Shown: positions 37,231-47,119 of the stretch, one piece after another | Layout: every line of letters starts with the position of its first letter | Numbering within the stretch: the first letter of the stretch is position 1 | From: Pusillimonas minor | GTDB lineage: Bacteria > Pseudomonadota > Gammaproteobacteria > Burkholderiales > Burkholderiaceae_B | Direction: 5' to 3' | NCBI RefSeq assembly: GCF_014237865.1 | Contig: NZ_JACJUU010000001.1 | Span: 186,001 to 250,000, forward strand | Length of the DNA: 64,000 nt | Notes under the pieces: model-generated | The model's database searches: none | Told to the model about the DNA's origin: nothing | What the model saw: the letters and a program-made list of their open reading frames with translations, nothing else | Position numbers and translations under genes: made by a program

Positions 37231-38070
37231 TTATCGAACAACAACGTACACCGTTTGACCTTGCAACTTGAAGGCCTTGGTCAGGTAGGTGAAGTTCTCG
37301 GAGTGACCGGCAAACAACAAACCGTCGGGCTTGAGCATGGGGGCAAACCGGTCGAGAATTTTGGTTTGGGTTTCTTTGTCGAAATAAATCATCGTGTTTC
37401 GGCAAAAAATGGCATCAAATTTTTTGTCGGCTGGCCACTTGGGCGCGAGCAAGTTTAACGGCTCGAATTTGATCATGTCTTGCAACAGGGGCTTGACCCG
37501 AACCAACCCCGACTTGGCATCTTTGCCGCGTAAAAAATACTTGCGCAACAGGGGCTCGGGCACCGTTTTAACGCGTTCAAGGGTGTAAACCCCTTTCTGG
37601 GCGCGCGCAATGGCCTGGGTGTCGATGTCGGTGGCCCAAATTGACGCCTGACTGGACGCGTTGGGTATGGCCTCTTGCAAAGTCATGGCGATTGAATAGG
37701 GTTCTTCGCCGGTTGATGAGGCGCAACACCAGATACTTATGGGGCCGCGCCGCCCTTTGACAAAATTTCGCAGCGTCTCGAAGTGGTGCTGCTCGCGAAA
37801 AAACGCCGTGTGGTTGATGGTAAAGGCATTGACGAAGTCTTCCCATTCGGATCCGTCGGAGCTTTGCTGCAGAAACCCCAAGTACTCGGACACCGTATTC
37901 ATACCCAGCTTGCGCGCACGCATGCTAAGGGTGCGGGTGGCCATCTCGCGCTTGTGTTCACCCACCACAATGCCTGTGCGTTGATGCAGCAGACGCGTCG
38001 CCCGCTCAAATTCTTCTGGCGTCACAGGCAATACTGCCGGCGACATCTGCGCAAAAACCGAGGTTGTCAA
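37231..38070 (-). CDS. cheR: Chemoreceptor methyltransferase CheR
   Basis: 279 residues. The N-terminal helical domain (EEFERATRLLHQRTGIVVGE HKREMATRTL) recognises receptor helices. The SAM-binding domain carries WCCASSTGEEPYSIAMTLQE, and FCRNTMIYFDKETQ is the CheR signature. The chemoreceptor at 14600-16141 ends in a pentapeptide-like DWEEF that could dock this protein. It is 12 bp downstream of cheW. Confidence 0.97.
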   Translation of the reverse strand: MTTSVFAQMSPAVLPVTPEEFERATRLLHQRTGIVVGEHKREMATRTLSMRARKLGMNTVSEYLGFLQQSSDGSEWEDFVNAFTINHTAFFREQHHFETLRNFVKGRRGPISIWCCASSTGEEPYSIAMTLQEAIPNASSQASIWATDIDTQAIARAQKGVYTLERVKTVPEPLLRKYFLRGKDAKSGLVRVKPLLQDMIKFEPLNLLAPKWPADKKFDAIFCRNTMIYFDKETQTKILDRFAPMLKPDGLLFAGHSENFTYLTKAFKLQGQTVYVVVR

Positions 38071-38082
38071 TTGATTATCTTT

Positions 38083-38583
38083 TTAGACAATAGCCTGTTC
38101 GACCAGCGCCATTTCGCTGCTGGTCATCAGCTTTTCGATGTCGACCAAAATCAGCATGCGCTCGCCGACGGTGCCAATGCCCGTGAGGTATTCGGTGGAA
38201 AACGCCGTGCCGAACTGCGGCGCTGCGCTGATTTGCGACGGGCGCAACATCAACACGTCGGATACGCCGTCGACAACCACCCCGACCACGCGGGTTTCGA
38301 GGTTGAGAATAACGACGACTGTCTGGCTGTTGTATTCAACATTTTCAAGGTTGAACTTCAAGCGCATATCGACGATAGGCACGATGACGCCGCGCAGGTT
38401 TGTTACGCCCTTGATAAACGACGGTACGTTGGCAATGCGCGTTACGCTCTGGCTGTCGTAACCGCGAATCTCTTGCACTTTAAGGATATCAATGCCGTAC
38501 TCTTGGGCGGCCAAAGTAAAGACCAGAAACTCTTTACCGGTATCGTCGACCTGTTGCGTCTTGTTATTTGTTTCGTTAAGCAT
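38083..38583 (-). CDS. cheW: Chemotaxis coupling protein CheW
   Basis: 166 residues. SH3-like fold protein linking receptors to CheA. Conserved blocks: [28 protein letters not shown]-type start ([20 protein letters not shown]) and [19 protein letters not shown]. The start overlaps the cheA stop by 8 bp, so the two are co-translated. Confidence 0.98.
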   Translation of the reverse strand: MLNETNNKTQQVDDTGKEFLVFTLAAQEYGIDILKVQEIRGYDSQSVTRIANVPSFIKGVTNLRGVIVPIVDMRLKFNLENVEYNSQTVVVILNLETRVVGVVVDGVSDVLMLRPSQISAAPQFGTAFSTEYLTGIGTVGERMLILVDIEKLMTSSEMALVEQAIV

Positions 38584-40798
38584 TTTGTTCTCCGAGAACT
38601 TTCATAGCGGTAGCCTGGGTTCCTTTGCTGCACGTCATGCGCATCAGGGCAAAGACATCGACAATCAGTGCAACGCTGCCATCGCCCAAAATAGTTGCTG
38701 CCGAAATACCCGGAATTTTCCGGTAGTTCGATTCGAGGTTTTTGACCACGACTTGCTGTTGACCGACGAGATGATCGACCAGCAGCGCAAAGCGGTTTTC
38801 TTCGGCCTGCAAAATAACGGCAATTGATTTTGAAATATCGGTTTGGGCGTTATCGACACTGAAGACATCGTGCAGGGCCACCAGCGGCAGATACTCGCCG
38901 CGCACGTGCAAAACCTGCTCGGTTTGCGAAATGCTGTGAACCTGCTCGAGCGAGGGCTGCAACGACTCGGTAACATGACTGAGCGGCAACACGAAAATTT
39001 CTTCGCCCACCTGCACCGACATACCGTCCAGAATGGCCAGGGTCAGCGGCAAGAAAATACGGGTTGTCGTGCCCTGCCCAGCGCGTGACGACAACTGGAT
39101 ATGACCACCCATGTCCTGAATATTGCGACGCACGACATCCATGCCGACGCCACGACCGGATATTTCGGTCACTTTTTCGGCGGTTGAAAAACCCGGCGCA
39201 AAAATCAGCTGCCACAACTCTTCGTCGGGCGTGCTGTCGCTCACCGGGAAGCCCGAACTGATGGCTTTTTTAAGAATGCGTTCGCGGCTCAGGCCCGCAC
39301 CGTCGTCGGAGACCTCGATGACAATCTGCCCCCCCAGGTGCTGGGCCGACAAAGTGAGCGTACCTTCGGGCTTTTTGCCTTTAGCCACACGGGCCTCGGG
39401 GGTTTCAAGCCCGTGGTCGATACTGTTACGCACCAGGTGGGTCAGCGGGTCGATAATGCGCTCGATGAGGCTCTTGTCGAGCTCGGTAGCCTGCCCCTTC
39501 GTAATCAGGCGAATTTCTTTGTTGAGCTTGAGGGCGTTTTCGCGAACCACCCGCGGGAAGCGACTGAAGACGTAGTCCATGGGCATCATGCGGATAGACA
39601 TGACAGCCTCTTGGAGATCGCGGGCGTTGCGCTCAAGGTGTTCGATACCATTAAGCAGGCGATCGTGCAGCACCGGGTCGAGGGTGGATGCCGTTTGCAC
39701 CAACATAGCCTGGGTGATGACCAGCTCGCCGACCAGGTTGATGATCTGGTCAACCTTTTCGACCCCCACACGCAATGTGCCGGCTTCTTTGTTGGCTGCC
39801 TTGCCGGCGTCGCGGTCTTTGGCAGGCGACGGTGCAGACGCAGCGGCAGCAGACGGCTGCGCAGAAGCGGCGTCGGGTGCCGCTGCGGTGTTTACTTGTT
39901 CGGGCGACTGAATTGCCGGCGTGGCCTGTGCAGCCGCCACGGATGGGGCAGGTGCGGCATGGGCGGCCGGCACGACCGGCGACTCGACTTGCGCTGCGGG
40001 CGCGGAAGTATCGGCCTGTCCGGGTACGGCCTGTGCGGCCACCTTGACTTGCTTGCTATCGACAACAAAACAGCATACGGCCTCGATATCGGCAGCCGAC
40101 TCTGTTGTTTTGATCCAAAGATCGAGCGTTTGATCGCCCTTGACCTGATGCAGTATGTCGCCCATGAGCATCATCTCTGCCTGCAAAACCTCGGCGTCTT
40201 TCTCGTTGAGATTGATCAGGCTGACGTGCAAAGGCAAGTCGGCAGATGCGCCATTGGTTGCGATTGGCGCTGATTCGGCCGGCACGGCAACTGCAGGGGC
40301 GGCTGGCTTGGCGCTGTCGGCAGCCGGGGTTGCAACAACCTGCGGCTGGCTGGCGCTTGTGGCCATCCCCCCAGCGGGGCTGGCCGGCACTTTGCCGCCC
40401 TCTTGCAACGCCAACTGGCGCAGTTGTTCACAAATTCGCTCGTAAGCTTCGGCATCGGGCTGCTCGCCATTGCGATAAGCAGCAACTTGATCGGAAAGCA
40501 CGTCTTTAGTTTCCAGGAATAGATCTACCATGTCTTTGCGCAGGGTCATTTCACCCTGGCGCAAAGCATCGAGCAGGTTTTCAAGTAGGTGGGTGGTTTC
40601 GGCGAGCTGCCCGAAGCACCCGAACGTGCCAGCCCCCCCTTTAATAGAGTGGGCGGCCCTGAAGATGGCATTCAACTGATCCATATCGGGCTGACCGATA
40701 TCCAGCTGGAGCAACGTCTGCTCCATGTCGGCCAGCAGCTCGTCGGCTTCGTCGAAAAACATGTCATAAAACTGACTAAGGTCGACCCCTTCGCTCAT
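38576..40798 (-). CDS. cheA: Chemotaxis histidine kinase CheA
   Basis: 740 residues from [20 protein letters not shown]; the open frame extending to 41200 is antisense to motB sequence and not coding. P1 phospho-His is in [13 protein letters not shown] (about residue 48). A Pro/Ala-rich linker surrounds a P2-like segment. P3 dimerisation, P4 kinase (N box [13 protein letters not shown]1 [15 protein letters not shown]2 [20 protein letters not shown]) and P5 CheW-like domain follow. It passes phosphate to CheY and CheB. Confidence 0.98.
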   Translation of the reverse strand: MSEGVDLSQFYDMFFDEADELLADMEQTLLQLDIGQPDMDQLNAIFRAAHSIKGGAGTFGCFGQLAETTHLLENLLDALRQGEMTLRKDMVDLFLETKDVLSDQVAAYRNGEQPDAEAYERICEQLRQLALQEGGKVPASPAGGMATSASQPQVVATPAADSAKPAAPAVAVPAESAPIATNGASADLPLHVSLINLNEKDAEVLQAEMMLMGDILHQVKGDQTLDLWIKTTESAADIEAVCCFVVDSKQVKVAAQAVPGQADTSAPAAQVESPVVPAAHAAPAPSVAAAQATPAIQSPEQVNTAAAPDAASAQPSAAAASAPSPAKDRDAGKAANKEAGTLRVGVEKVDQIINLVGELVITQAMLVQTASTLDPVLHDRLLNGIEHLERNARDLQEAVMSIRMMPMDYVFSRFPRVVRENALKLNKEIRLITKGQATELDKSLIERIIDPLTHLVRNSIDHGLETPEARVAKGKKPEGTLTLSAQHLGGQIVIEVSDDGAGLSRERILKKAISSGFPVSDSTPDEELWQLIFAPGFSTAEKVTEISGRGVGMDVVRRNIQDMGGHIQLSSRAGQGTTTRIFLPLTLAILDGMSVQVGEEIFVLPLSHVTESLQPSLEQVHSISQTEQVLHVRGEYLPLVALHDVFSVDNAQTDISKSIAVILQAEENRFALLVDHLVGQQQVVVKNLESNYRKIPGISAATILGDGSVALIVDVFALMRMTCSKGTQATAMKVLGEQNA

Positions 40799-40817
40799 TG
40801 CCTTTCCTTCTGGTTCT

Positions 40818-41804
40818 TTAGTTGTTATTGCCCTGATCCGCTGCCGGCGACACCGGGTCGGGCGCAGCGGATGTTGCGTTGTCGGCGGGCATAGCCTGAC
40901 CTGCCCGAAGACTTTGTTCGAGTGTTTCGACGATGTTGCCTTGTGCATCAACATCGAAACTGTCGGTAGCGCTTTCAAGATCCATCCGACGCTCAGACCG
41001 GGCGTTAAGCACAACCAGGCTGATCCGTCTGTTAACGGCCGCATACGGGTCTTCTTTAACCAGGCTGACGGTAGAGGACAGCCCAAGAATTCGTTTGACC
41101 TTTTCTTCGGACATACCGCCCGCGATAAGCTCTTGGCGCGCCGCGTTGGCACGATCGGCCGAGAGTTCCCAGTTACTGTAGGCGCGTTCACCGCGCGCAT
41201 ACTGTGTGGCGTCGGTGTGGCCCGATATGGTCAGCGAGTTTGGCAACTGATTGAACAGCGGCCCCAGTTCGCGCAAGATTTCGCGCATATAGGGCTGCAC
41301 AATGGCGCTACCTGTTTGAAACATCGGGCGATTCTGCTGATCGACGATCTGGATACGCAAACCTTCGGAGGTCATGTCGAGCAACAATTGGGGCCTGAAC
41401 TGGCGCAGAACCGGATCGGTATTGATGAGTTCTTCAAGTTGACCGCGCAAGTCTTCAAGACGTCGTGTATCGCGCGTGTCGGCCTCGTCGTCGACAGGCG
41501 TTTGCCGCGACTGAATAGGGTTTTTGTTGGGAATGACACTGGGCGACTGCCCCGGAATGACCGAACTGTTGTCATTCAGGGATTTGCCCCCGGAAATCGC
41601 ATCCATGAGCGGCATGCGGAAGTACTCGGCGATTTGCCCGAGATTTTCTTTGGGCACCAGTGACAACAGCCACATCACCAGAAAGAAGGCCATCATGGCC
41701 GTGACGTAGTCGGCGTAGGCAATTTTCCAGGCACCGCCGTGGTGCGCGTCGTGGCCCCGTTTTTTACGTCGGATAACAATGCGGGGGGCGTCTGTACTGC
41801 TCAT
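40818..41804 (-). CDS. motB: Flagellar stator protein MotB
   Basis: 328 residues. The single membrane helix has the proton-binding Asp (IAYADYVTAMMAFFLVMWLL). The plug region follows, then the OmpA-like peptidoglycan-binding domain with LTISGHTDATQYARGERAYS NWELSADRANAAR. MotB anchors the stator to the cell wall. The C-terminal tail of about 60 residues is Ala/Pro-rich. It is 12 bp after motA. Confidence 0.97.
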   Translation of the reverse strand: MSSTDAPRIVIRRKKRGHDAHHGGAWKIAYADYVTAMMAFFLVMWLLSLVPKENLGQIAEYFRMPLMDAISGGKSLNDNSSVIPGQSPSVIPNKNPIQSRQTPVDDEADTRDTRRLEDLRGQLEELINTDPVLRQFRPQLLLDMTSEGLRIQIVDQQNRPMFQTGSAIVQPYMREILRELGPLFNQLPNSLTISGHTDATQYARGERAYSNWELSADRANAARQELIAGGMSEEKVKRILGLSSTVSLVKEDPYAAVNRRISLVVLNARSERRMDLESATDSFDVDAQGNIVETLEQSLRAGQAMPADNATSAAPDPVSPAADQGNNN

Positions 41805-41816
41805 GGCACGCCCCGG

Positions 41817-42686
41817 TTACGCTTTCTTGACCGACTTGGTCTGACGCACATGCTCTTCGAGCTCGCTGAACGACGGACGTTCGGCAGAGAACAAGACCTT
41901 ACGCCCGAACTCGACCGCCAGCTGCGGCGGATAACCGTTCATGTAGGCCAGCAGCGTCACCTTGATGCACTCGAGCACTTTGAGCGAGGCGTCGTTGCGT
42001 CTTTCCATGGCAGAAGACAAAGGCGATACAAAGCCATAGGCCAGCAAAATACCTAAAAACGTGCCCACCATCGCCTTGGAAATGAGGTCGGCCAGAACGG
42101 CCGGCGGCTGATCGACCGACGCCAGCGCCTTGATAACCCCCAAAACCGCCGCCACAATACCGAACGCGGGCAAACCGTCGGACACCATCGCTAGCGCCCT
42201 GCTTGGCACGCTGGCCTCTTGGTGGTGCGCATCGAGCTCTTGATCCATGAGCGTCTCGATTTCGAACGGGCTCATGTTGCCACTGATCATCAGACGCATG
42301 TAGTCGGTAATGAATTCGACCAGATGATGATCTTTGAGGATGCGAGGATACTCGGCAAAAATGGGGCTCTTGTCTGGCTCTTCGATGTCGGACTCGATGG
42401 TCATGAGGCCATCGCGACGCGCTTTATTTAAAAGCACGTACAGCAGCGCCATCAGCTCCATGTAGAGCGTTTTGTCGTAAGGCGACTTTTTTAATACGGC
42501 GGGCAAAGCCTTGAGCAGTAACTTGATAGAGCGCCCGTTATTGGCAGCAATGTAGGCCCCCAGGGCCCCGCCGCCAATAAGCACAAGTTCGAAGGGCTGA
42601 TACAAGGCGCCCAGGTGACCGCCCAGGGCCACATAGCTACCAAATATACATACTGTAACAACAACGAAACCAATAAGAATCAGCAC
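41817..42686 (-). CDS. motA: Flagellar stator protein MotA
   Basis: 289 residues from a GTG giving MLILIGFVVVTVCIFGSYVA, which aligns with the start of E. coli MotA; the longer frame to 42767 runs into the upstream terminator and is unlikely. Conserved parts: GGHLGALYQPFELVLIGGGA, the cytoplasmic loop YVLLNKARRDGLMTIESDIE with charged residues facing FliG, and the proline in VSDGLPAFGIVAAVLGVIKA. An AAGG-like SD precedes the GTG. Confidence 0.96.
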   Translation of the reverse strand: MLILIGFVVVTVCIFGSYVALGGHLGALYQPFELVLIGGGALGAYIAANNGRSIKLLLKALPAVLKKSPYDKTLYMELMALLYVLLNKARRDGLMTIESDIEEPDKSPIFAEYPRILKDHHLVEFITDYMRLMISGNMSPFEIETLMDQELDAHHQEASVPSRALAMVSDGLPAFGIVAAVLGVIKALASVDQPPAVLADLISKAMVGTFLGILLAYGFVSPLSSAMERRNDASLKVLECIKVTLLAYMNGYPPQLAVEFGRKVLFSAERPSFSELEEHVRQTKSVKKA

Positions 42687-42740
42687 GAACGAACCTTTTT
42701 TAACTTTTAGCCATGACCGGTATGATCGCCGGTTTTGAGC

Positions 42741-42776
42741 GCCATAAAAATGCCCGTTAACGGGCATTTTTATGGC
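42741..42776 (-). terminator. Perfect 36-bp palindrome, terminator of flhDC
   Basis: GCCATAAAAATGCCCG-TTAA-CGGGCATTTTTATGGC is a perfect palindrome. The GC core CCCG/CGGG is flanked by A5 and T5 tracts, the layout of a bidirectional intrinsic terminator. It lies 66 bp past the flhC stop and 55 bp before motA, so flhDC and the mot-che genes are probably separate transcripts. It could also act as a protein-binding dyad. Confidence 0.7.
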
Positions 42777-42841
42777 TAAATCACCGCGCTAGCATACCGC
42801 AGTTTGATACAGCCTGACAGATTTTGAAAAGCCGGGATGCA

Positions 42842-43414
42842 TCAGGAACTGGCGGGCGTAAGCTGTTTGGCGCGGGCGGCCCGTTGATTTCGCGTTTTGC
42901 CTGCCCGTGGCGGCGGACGACAAATAGCGCAAACAAAATCGTGCTGAGGATCGTGAGCGTGCGCCACAAAATGACCGGTACAGCGCACACAGGTAGACAG
43001 TTGCAACAAACCGCTTTCAAAGAAACGCACCAGCATCCAGGCGCGTGTAAAACTAAGCACCGGTTCGTTGGCGTCGTCGGGCAAACGACCAGCGGCAGAT
43101 TGTTCGATGTAAAGCCGGTACGCCTGAATAAGCGCCTGAGACTTTTTGGCAGGCGTGAAACGGTCGAGGTAACTGTATATGTTGTAGAACAGGCTTGAAT
43201 GAATATTGGGTAGCCAGGTCATGAACCAGTCGACCGAAAAAGGCAGCATACCTTTTGGGGGCGACGCCCCTTTGATTTCGCGGTACAAGCGTGCCAGACG
43301 GTCGTAACTTAGGGAGGTTTCGGCCTGCAAAACCTGCAGGCGCGCACCCAACGCGATCATTTCAGAGGCAAGAATAATTTCTTCTGCTTCTTTGGCGACG
43401 CTTTTAGAGGCCAT
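42842..43414 (-). CDS. flhC: Flagellar master regulator FlhC
   Basis: 190 residues from MASKSVAKEAEEIILASEMI. The zinc-binding cysteines are in CVRCTGHFVAHAHDPQHDFV and the following CAIC, four in total, as in E. coli FlhC. Family core: SYDRLARLYREIKGASPPKG MLPFSVDWFMTWLPNIHSSL. With FlhD it forms FlhD4C2, which activates class II flagellar genes. The C terminus is basic. Confidence 0.97.
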   Translation of the reverse strand: MASKSVAKEAEEIILASEMIALGARLQVLQAETSLSYDRLARLYREIKGASPPKGMLPFSVDWFMTWLPNIHSSLFYNIYSYLDRFTPAKKSQALIQAYRLYIEQSAAGRLPDDANEPVLSFTRAWMLVRFFESGLLQLSTCVRCTGHFVAHAHDPQHDFVCAICRPPPRAGKTRNQRAARAKQLTPASS

Positions 43415-43434
43415 GACTAACGAATGCCACCCGC

Positions 43435-43764
43435 TTACGCGGTTTGCGTTGTACGGTTGGAAAGCAGGATAGTGGCGTGCGCTTGCTGCAGAACGCCATC
43501 GAGTACGTCGCGCGTTAACGACGACAGCAGGCTGTAGTCGTCGAGACGGAAGCCACACACCAGCGAACTGGAGCTAGCCAGCTTGACCAACTGGGCCGGA
43601 GAGAGTTCGAGCAGAATACCCGCAGCGTCTTCGCCAATACCTAAACGGAACATGCCTGCAGCGAGGTTTTCGCGCAGCAAGCGCTGGGCCAGCATGAGGT
43701 ACGACAAGTTAACTTCTTGAATATCCTGCAACAATGCAGTTGTTTCTTTCGTAGACACTGTCAA
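43435..43764 (-). CDS. flhD: Flagellar master regulator FlhD
   Basis: 109 residues. [33 protein letters not shown] and [29 protein letters not shown] are the conserved FlhD blocks. First gene of the minus-strand regulatory unit; its promoter should lie in the long gap 43765-44440. It is 20 bp upstream of flhC. Confidence 0.97.
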   Translation of the reverse strand: MTVSTKETTALLQDIQEVNLSYLMLAQRLLRENLAAGMFRLGIGEDAAGILLELSPAQLVKLASSSSLVCGFRLDDYSLLSSLTRDVLDGVLQQAHATILLSNRTTQTA

Positions 43765-44440
43765 ATTCCTTAATTTTGTGTCACATATGGGCTACAAACT
43801 GCGCATGCAACCTGAACACAAGCTTAGCAACAGTTTATGAGCCCTATATGACAGCTACAAGGGCATATAAAAATAACAAACCGTTACCAAATACCCCACT
43901 ACCACCCGCTTACAGCCGCACAACCAGCAAATACGGCCTACGCCGAAAATACTAGCCCGACTCTATATAACAACATAGCCCGGAGGATTGTGGTCTTTAT
44001 TTCATATAGTTCTATTGATTAATGTCAAAACAGCAACAAAACCCGTCGAAATGTTGAAAAAAAGCCGCAAACCCAAAAAACCACCTGGCAACCCGCGCAG
44101 CAAACACACAAACAACACCGAAACAAGCCGCCTAACCTAAAATTAGCCCTGCCGGTCTAGGCCGTGTAGCGGCAGGAAAACGCGCGAACACGCAAAAAAA
44201 CATTTACCGGCATTTACAGCCCCGGCGAAAAACACACACACAACAAACAGCAAACTATTGATAATAAAAATATTTTTTAGGTAAACCCAAAAAACAAGAA
44301 ACGAATCTAGTGACAGTTTGTTGCGGTTACCAAACAAAGTTTACATCGACAAATAAAAAAAGGGTCTAGGAAGAAAAGCCTATTCCTAAACCCATACTTT
44401 TATTGATAAACTGAAAAGTTATTTAAAAAATATTAAAACC
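43765..44440. promoter_or_regulatory. Long AT-rich control region between flhD and glpK
   Basis: 676 bp without a convincing gene, clearly richer in A and T than its neighbours and with many A-runs and CA-rich stretches (for example 44040-44130). It separates two divergent genes and should contain the flhDC promoter and sites for global regulators, plus the glpK promoter. A near-perfect inverted repeat lies at 44362-44393. A 64-codon minus-strand frame at 44143-44337 has the composition of the gap and no family look, and is not called. Confidence 0.6.
44362..44393 (+). repeat. Inverted repeat upstream of glpK
   Basis: GGGTCTAGGAA (44362-44372) and TTCCTAAACCC (44383-44393) pair over 10 of 11 positions around a 10-nt loop, 48 bp before the glpK start. 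It could be an operator for a glycerol-responsive regulator or a hairpin in the leader. No family of regulator can be assigned from sequence alone. Confidence 0.45.
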
Positions 44441-45937
44441 ATGGCCTACCTGTTAGCCCTCGACCAGGGTACATCAAGTTCGCGCAGCATTATATTCGAC
44501 TTGTCAGGCGCCCTTATCGCCATCGAACAATGCGAACTTTTGCCCGCAACGCCAGGGCCAGATCGGGTTGAGCACGATCCGCTGCGACTCTGGCGCACCC
44601 AGCTTGAAACGGCCAGGAAGGTCATTGCGAAAGCAAATATCGGGCCGCAAGAAATACTCGCCATTGGCATCACGAACCAACGTGAAACCGTCGTTGCATG
44701 GGACACACACAACGGGACACCACTTTGTCCCGCAATTGTCTGGCAAGATCGGCGCACACAAGTGCAGTGCCAGCAGCTTATTGACGCCGGATACGAAACG
44801 ACCATCTCGAGCGCTACCGGCTTGCGCCTCGACGCCTATTTTTCTGCCACGAAAATGCAATGGGTACTTGAAAACGTCCCCGAGGCAAAACGATGCGCCG
44901 ACGGCGGGCACCTTGCGTTCGGTACCGTCGACAGTTGGCTGCTTTGGCAACTGTCCCGGGGCAAGTCCTTTGCCACAGATGTCAGCAATGCATCGCGCAC
45001 CCTGCTATTCAATATACATACGGGCCAATGGGACACCGACCTGCTGGCCTTGTTCGGCATCACCGCCCAATCGCTGCCCGTCGTAATGCCCTCCAGCGGC
45101 TTGTTCGGCTACGCCCGCAAAGACTGGTTCGGGGCCGAAATCCCCATATTCGGCATTGCCGGCGACCAGCAAAGCGCCCTGTTTGGCCAGGCATGCTTTT
45201 CAGACGGCATGGCCAAAAACACCTATGGCACGGGCTGCTTTGCGCTAATGCACACCGGCGTTACCCCAAAGCCATCGGCCAACGGCCTTATTACAACCCG
45301 GGCCGCGCAACCGTCAAGCCAACCTGTATTTGCCCTTGAAGGCAGCGTGTTTGTTGGTGGCGCCATCGTGCAGTGGCTGCGCGATGGCCTGAATGCTTTT
45401 GAGCGCAGTGCCGACATTGAGGCCTTGGCCGGCAGTGTTGACACGGCTGGCGGCGTTACCGTGGTGCCGGCATTTTCGGGGCTGGGTGCGCCCTACTGGC
45501 AACCCGACGCCCGCGGGACAATTACCGGGCTGACGCGTAGCACGACGTTAGCGCATATAGCGCGGGCAGCCCTGGAAAGCATCGCCTTTCAAAGCACGGC
45601 GCTATTGCTTGCCATGAGCCGCGATACCGCCCAGCAAGGCGGACAGCCACTATCCGAACTTCGAGTCGACGGCGGCGCCAGTGCAAATAACTTGCTGATG
45701 CAGTTTCAGGCCGACTTGCTTGGCATCCCGGTCGTCAGGCCCACCGTTACCGAAACCACCGCACTTGGCGCCGCCTGGTTGGCCGGCCTGGGGTGTGGCG
45801 CCTACACCTCGCCAGACGAACTGACCCAACTTTGGAAACCAGAACGCACCTTTACGCCGGGCATTTCAACGGCACAGGCGCAGGCATTAATGCAACAATG
45901 GGAACACGCCGTTCGCCAGGCCTGCGTACCACAATAA
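44441..45937 (+). CDS. glpK: Glycerol kinase
   Basis: 498 residues, normal length. FGGY-family ATPase: phosphate-1 motif LALDQGTSSSRSIIFD near the N terminus, substrate-binding ITNQRETVVAWD and IVWQDRRT, GIAGDQQSALFGQACF, and C-terminal signature VVRPTVTETTALGAAWLAGL. It phosphorylates glycerol to sn-glycerol 3-phosphate. No glpF, glpD or glpR is adjacent; the gene is followed after 19 bp by a methyltransferase gene. Confidence 0.97.
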   Translation: MAYLLALDQGTSSSRSIIFDLSGALIAIEQCELLPATPGPDRVEHDPLRLWRTQLETARKVIAKANIGPQEILAIGITNQRETVVAWDTHNGTPLCPAIVWQDRRTQVQCQQLIDAGYETTISSATGLRLDAYFSATKMQWVLENVPEAKRCADGGHLAFGTVDSWLLWQLSRGKSFATDVSNASRTLLFNIHTGQWDTDLLALFGITAQSLPVVMPSSGLFGYARKDWFGAEIPIFGIAGDQQSALFGQACFSDGMAKNTYGTGCFALMHTGVTPKPSANGLITTRAAQPSSQPVFALEGSVFVGGAIVQWLRDGLNAFERSADIEALAGSVDTAGGVTVVPAFSGLGAPYWQPDARGTITGLTRSTTLAHIARAALESIAFQSTALLLAMSRDTAQQGGQPLSELRVDGGASANNLLMQFQADLLGIPVVRPTVTETTALGAAWLAGLGCGAYTSPDELTQLWKPERTFTPGISTAQAQALMQQWEHAVRQACVPQ

Positions 45938-45956
45938 ACACAACAACTCATTACTA

Positions 45957-47036
45957 ATGCCACTGCCCGCGCCCACTGTTTTACCTAAAAAACCACAAGT
46001 TGCCCATGACGGTTACGGCGCAGACGATGCGTTCACGTGGTTCTCGCAAGGCGGCTCCCTTGTTTGGGAAGGCGACTACCACCAGGCACGGCAGTTACTT
46101 GCCGCACTGGCCAAACGCATCGACAAGCGGCGCAAGCCCAAAGCCGACGATGCCGTCATGCCACCCAAAGAGGCCTTCAACCGTTATCGGCAAGCGCAGT
46201 CCCGACGCACCGAGCTGCTCAACCGCTTGCTGGTGCCCGTCGGCCCGGGTTATACCCTGTCGCTACGGCGCGCCCCCGACATTGCCGAAGCCTGTCACGC
46301 CGCGTTCGAACCGCTTTCACACGACGCTCTGATCCCGCTCAGACAAATTTTGGGCGCAGTCAGTGCCTACGAATGGCGAAAAAAAGGTGTCGCTATCGAC
46401 GGCCTGCCCGAACCCCTGCATGTTCATTACGGGGTGTTCTCGCCCATACGGGGCGAATACCTGGACCTGATCCGGGCAACCCCGCTTCCGAAGGGCGCAC
46501 ACCATGCACTTGATTTAGGCACGGGCAGCGGCGTCATTGCAATGCTGTTAGCCCAGCGGGGCATCGAACACGTCGACGCCACCGACAACAACCCCGTAGC
46601 CCTGGCGTGCGCGGCCGAAAACATCCAGCGCCAAGGGCTTGCAGGCCGCATCAATGTAATGGCCTGCGAAGGCTACCCCGAAAACACGTATGACCTGATT
46701 GTTTGCAACCCACCCTGGTTGCCCGGTCGGCCAACGTCGGCGCTTGAAACTGCGGTGTACGACCCCGACAGCCAGATGCTCAAGTGGTTTTTACAAGGGC
46801 TCGCCCCACATCTGGCGCCCAATGGCGAAGGCTGGCTGATTATGTCGGACCTGGCCGAACATTTGGGCCTGCGCGAGCCCGATGCGATTGAGCAGTGGGC
46901 GGCAACCGGCGGCCTTGTGGTCACGGCGCACCACGACATCCGGCCCCGTCACCCCAAAACCCTTGACACAACCGACGCGCTGCACGCAGCCCGGGCCAAA
47001 GAAGTAACTCGGCTCTGGCGTTTTCGGATCGCATAA
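45957..47036 (+). CDS. Class I SAM-dependent methyltransferase (N5-glutamine / RNA type)
   Basis: 359 residues. The C-terminal half is a Rossmann methyltransferase: motif I LDLGTGSGVIAMLLAQRGIE, then HVDATDNNPVALACA, and motif IV IVCNPPWLPGRP. The NPPW motif is typical of enzymes that methylate planar amide or base nitrogens (PrmB/PrmC, RsmC/RlmG groups). The N-terminal 150 residues (AFTWFSQGGSLVWEGDYHQA) are a substrate-recognition region that I do not recognise more closely. Substrate not assignable. It lies 19 bp after glpK. Confidence 0.8.
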   Translation: MPLPAPTVLPKKPQVAHDGYGADDAFTWFSQGGSLVWEGDYHQARQLLAALAKRIDKRRKPKADDAVMPPKEAFNRYRQAQSRRTELLNRLLVPVGPGYTLSLRRAPDIAEACHAAFEPLSHDALIPLRQILGAVSAYEWRKKGVAIDGLPEPLHVHYGVFSPIRGEYLDLIRATPLPKGAHHALDLGTGSGVIAMLLAQRGIEHVDATDNNPVALACAAENIQRQGLAGRINVMACEGYPENTYDLIVCNPPWLPGRPTSALETAVYDPDSQMLKWFLQGLAPHLAPNGEGWLIMSDLAEHLGLREPDAIEQWAATGGLVVTAHHDIRPRHPKTLDTTDALHAARAKEVTRLWRFRIA

Positions 47037-47119
47037 GCGCCACGTAAACCCGTTAAACTAAGGCGCACTGCCCCTTGAACGCCTTGGGGTCCAGGCAATT
47101 TTTCAGGCACAGAGTCCAA

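Noticed and set aside
40799-41200. N-terminal extension of cheA by 134 codons
   Set aside because: It overlaps the motB 3' end in another frame, and the CheA family starts at [20 protein letters not shown] (40798).
42687-42767. Longer MotA starting inside the palindrome
   Set aside because: The extra residues do not resemble MotA and would be encoded by the terminator; the GTG at 42686 aligns with the E. coli start.
44143-44337. 64-codon minus-strand frame in the flhD-glpK gap
   Set aside because: Composition follows the AT-rich gap, no good ribosome-binding site was seen, and the product has no family resemblance.
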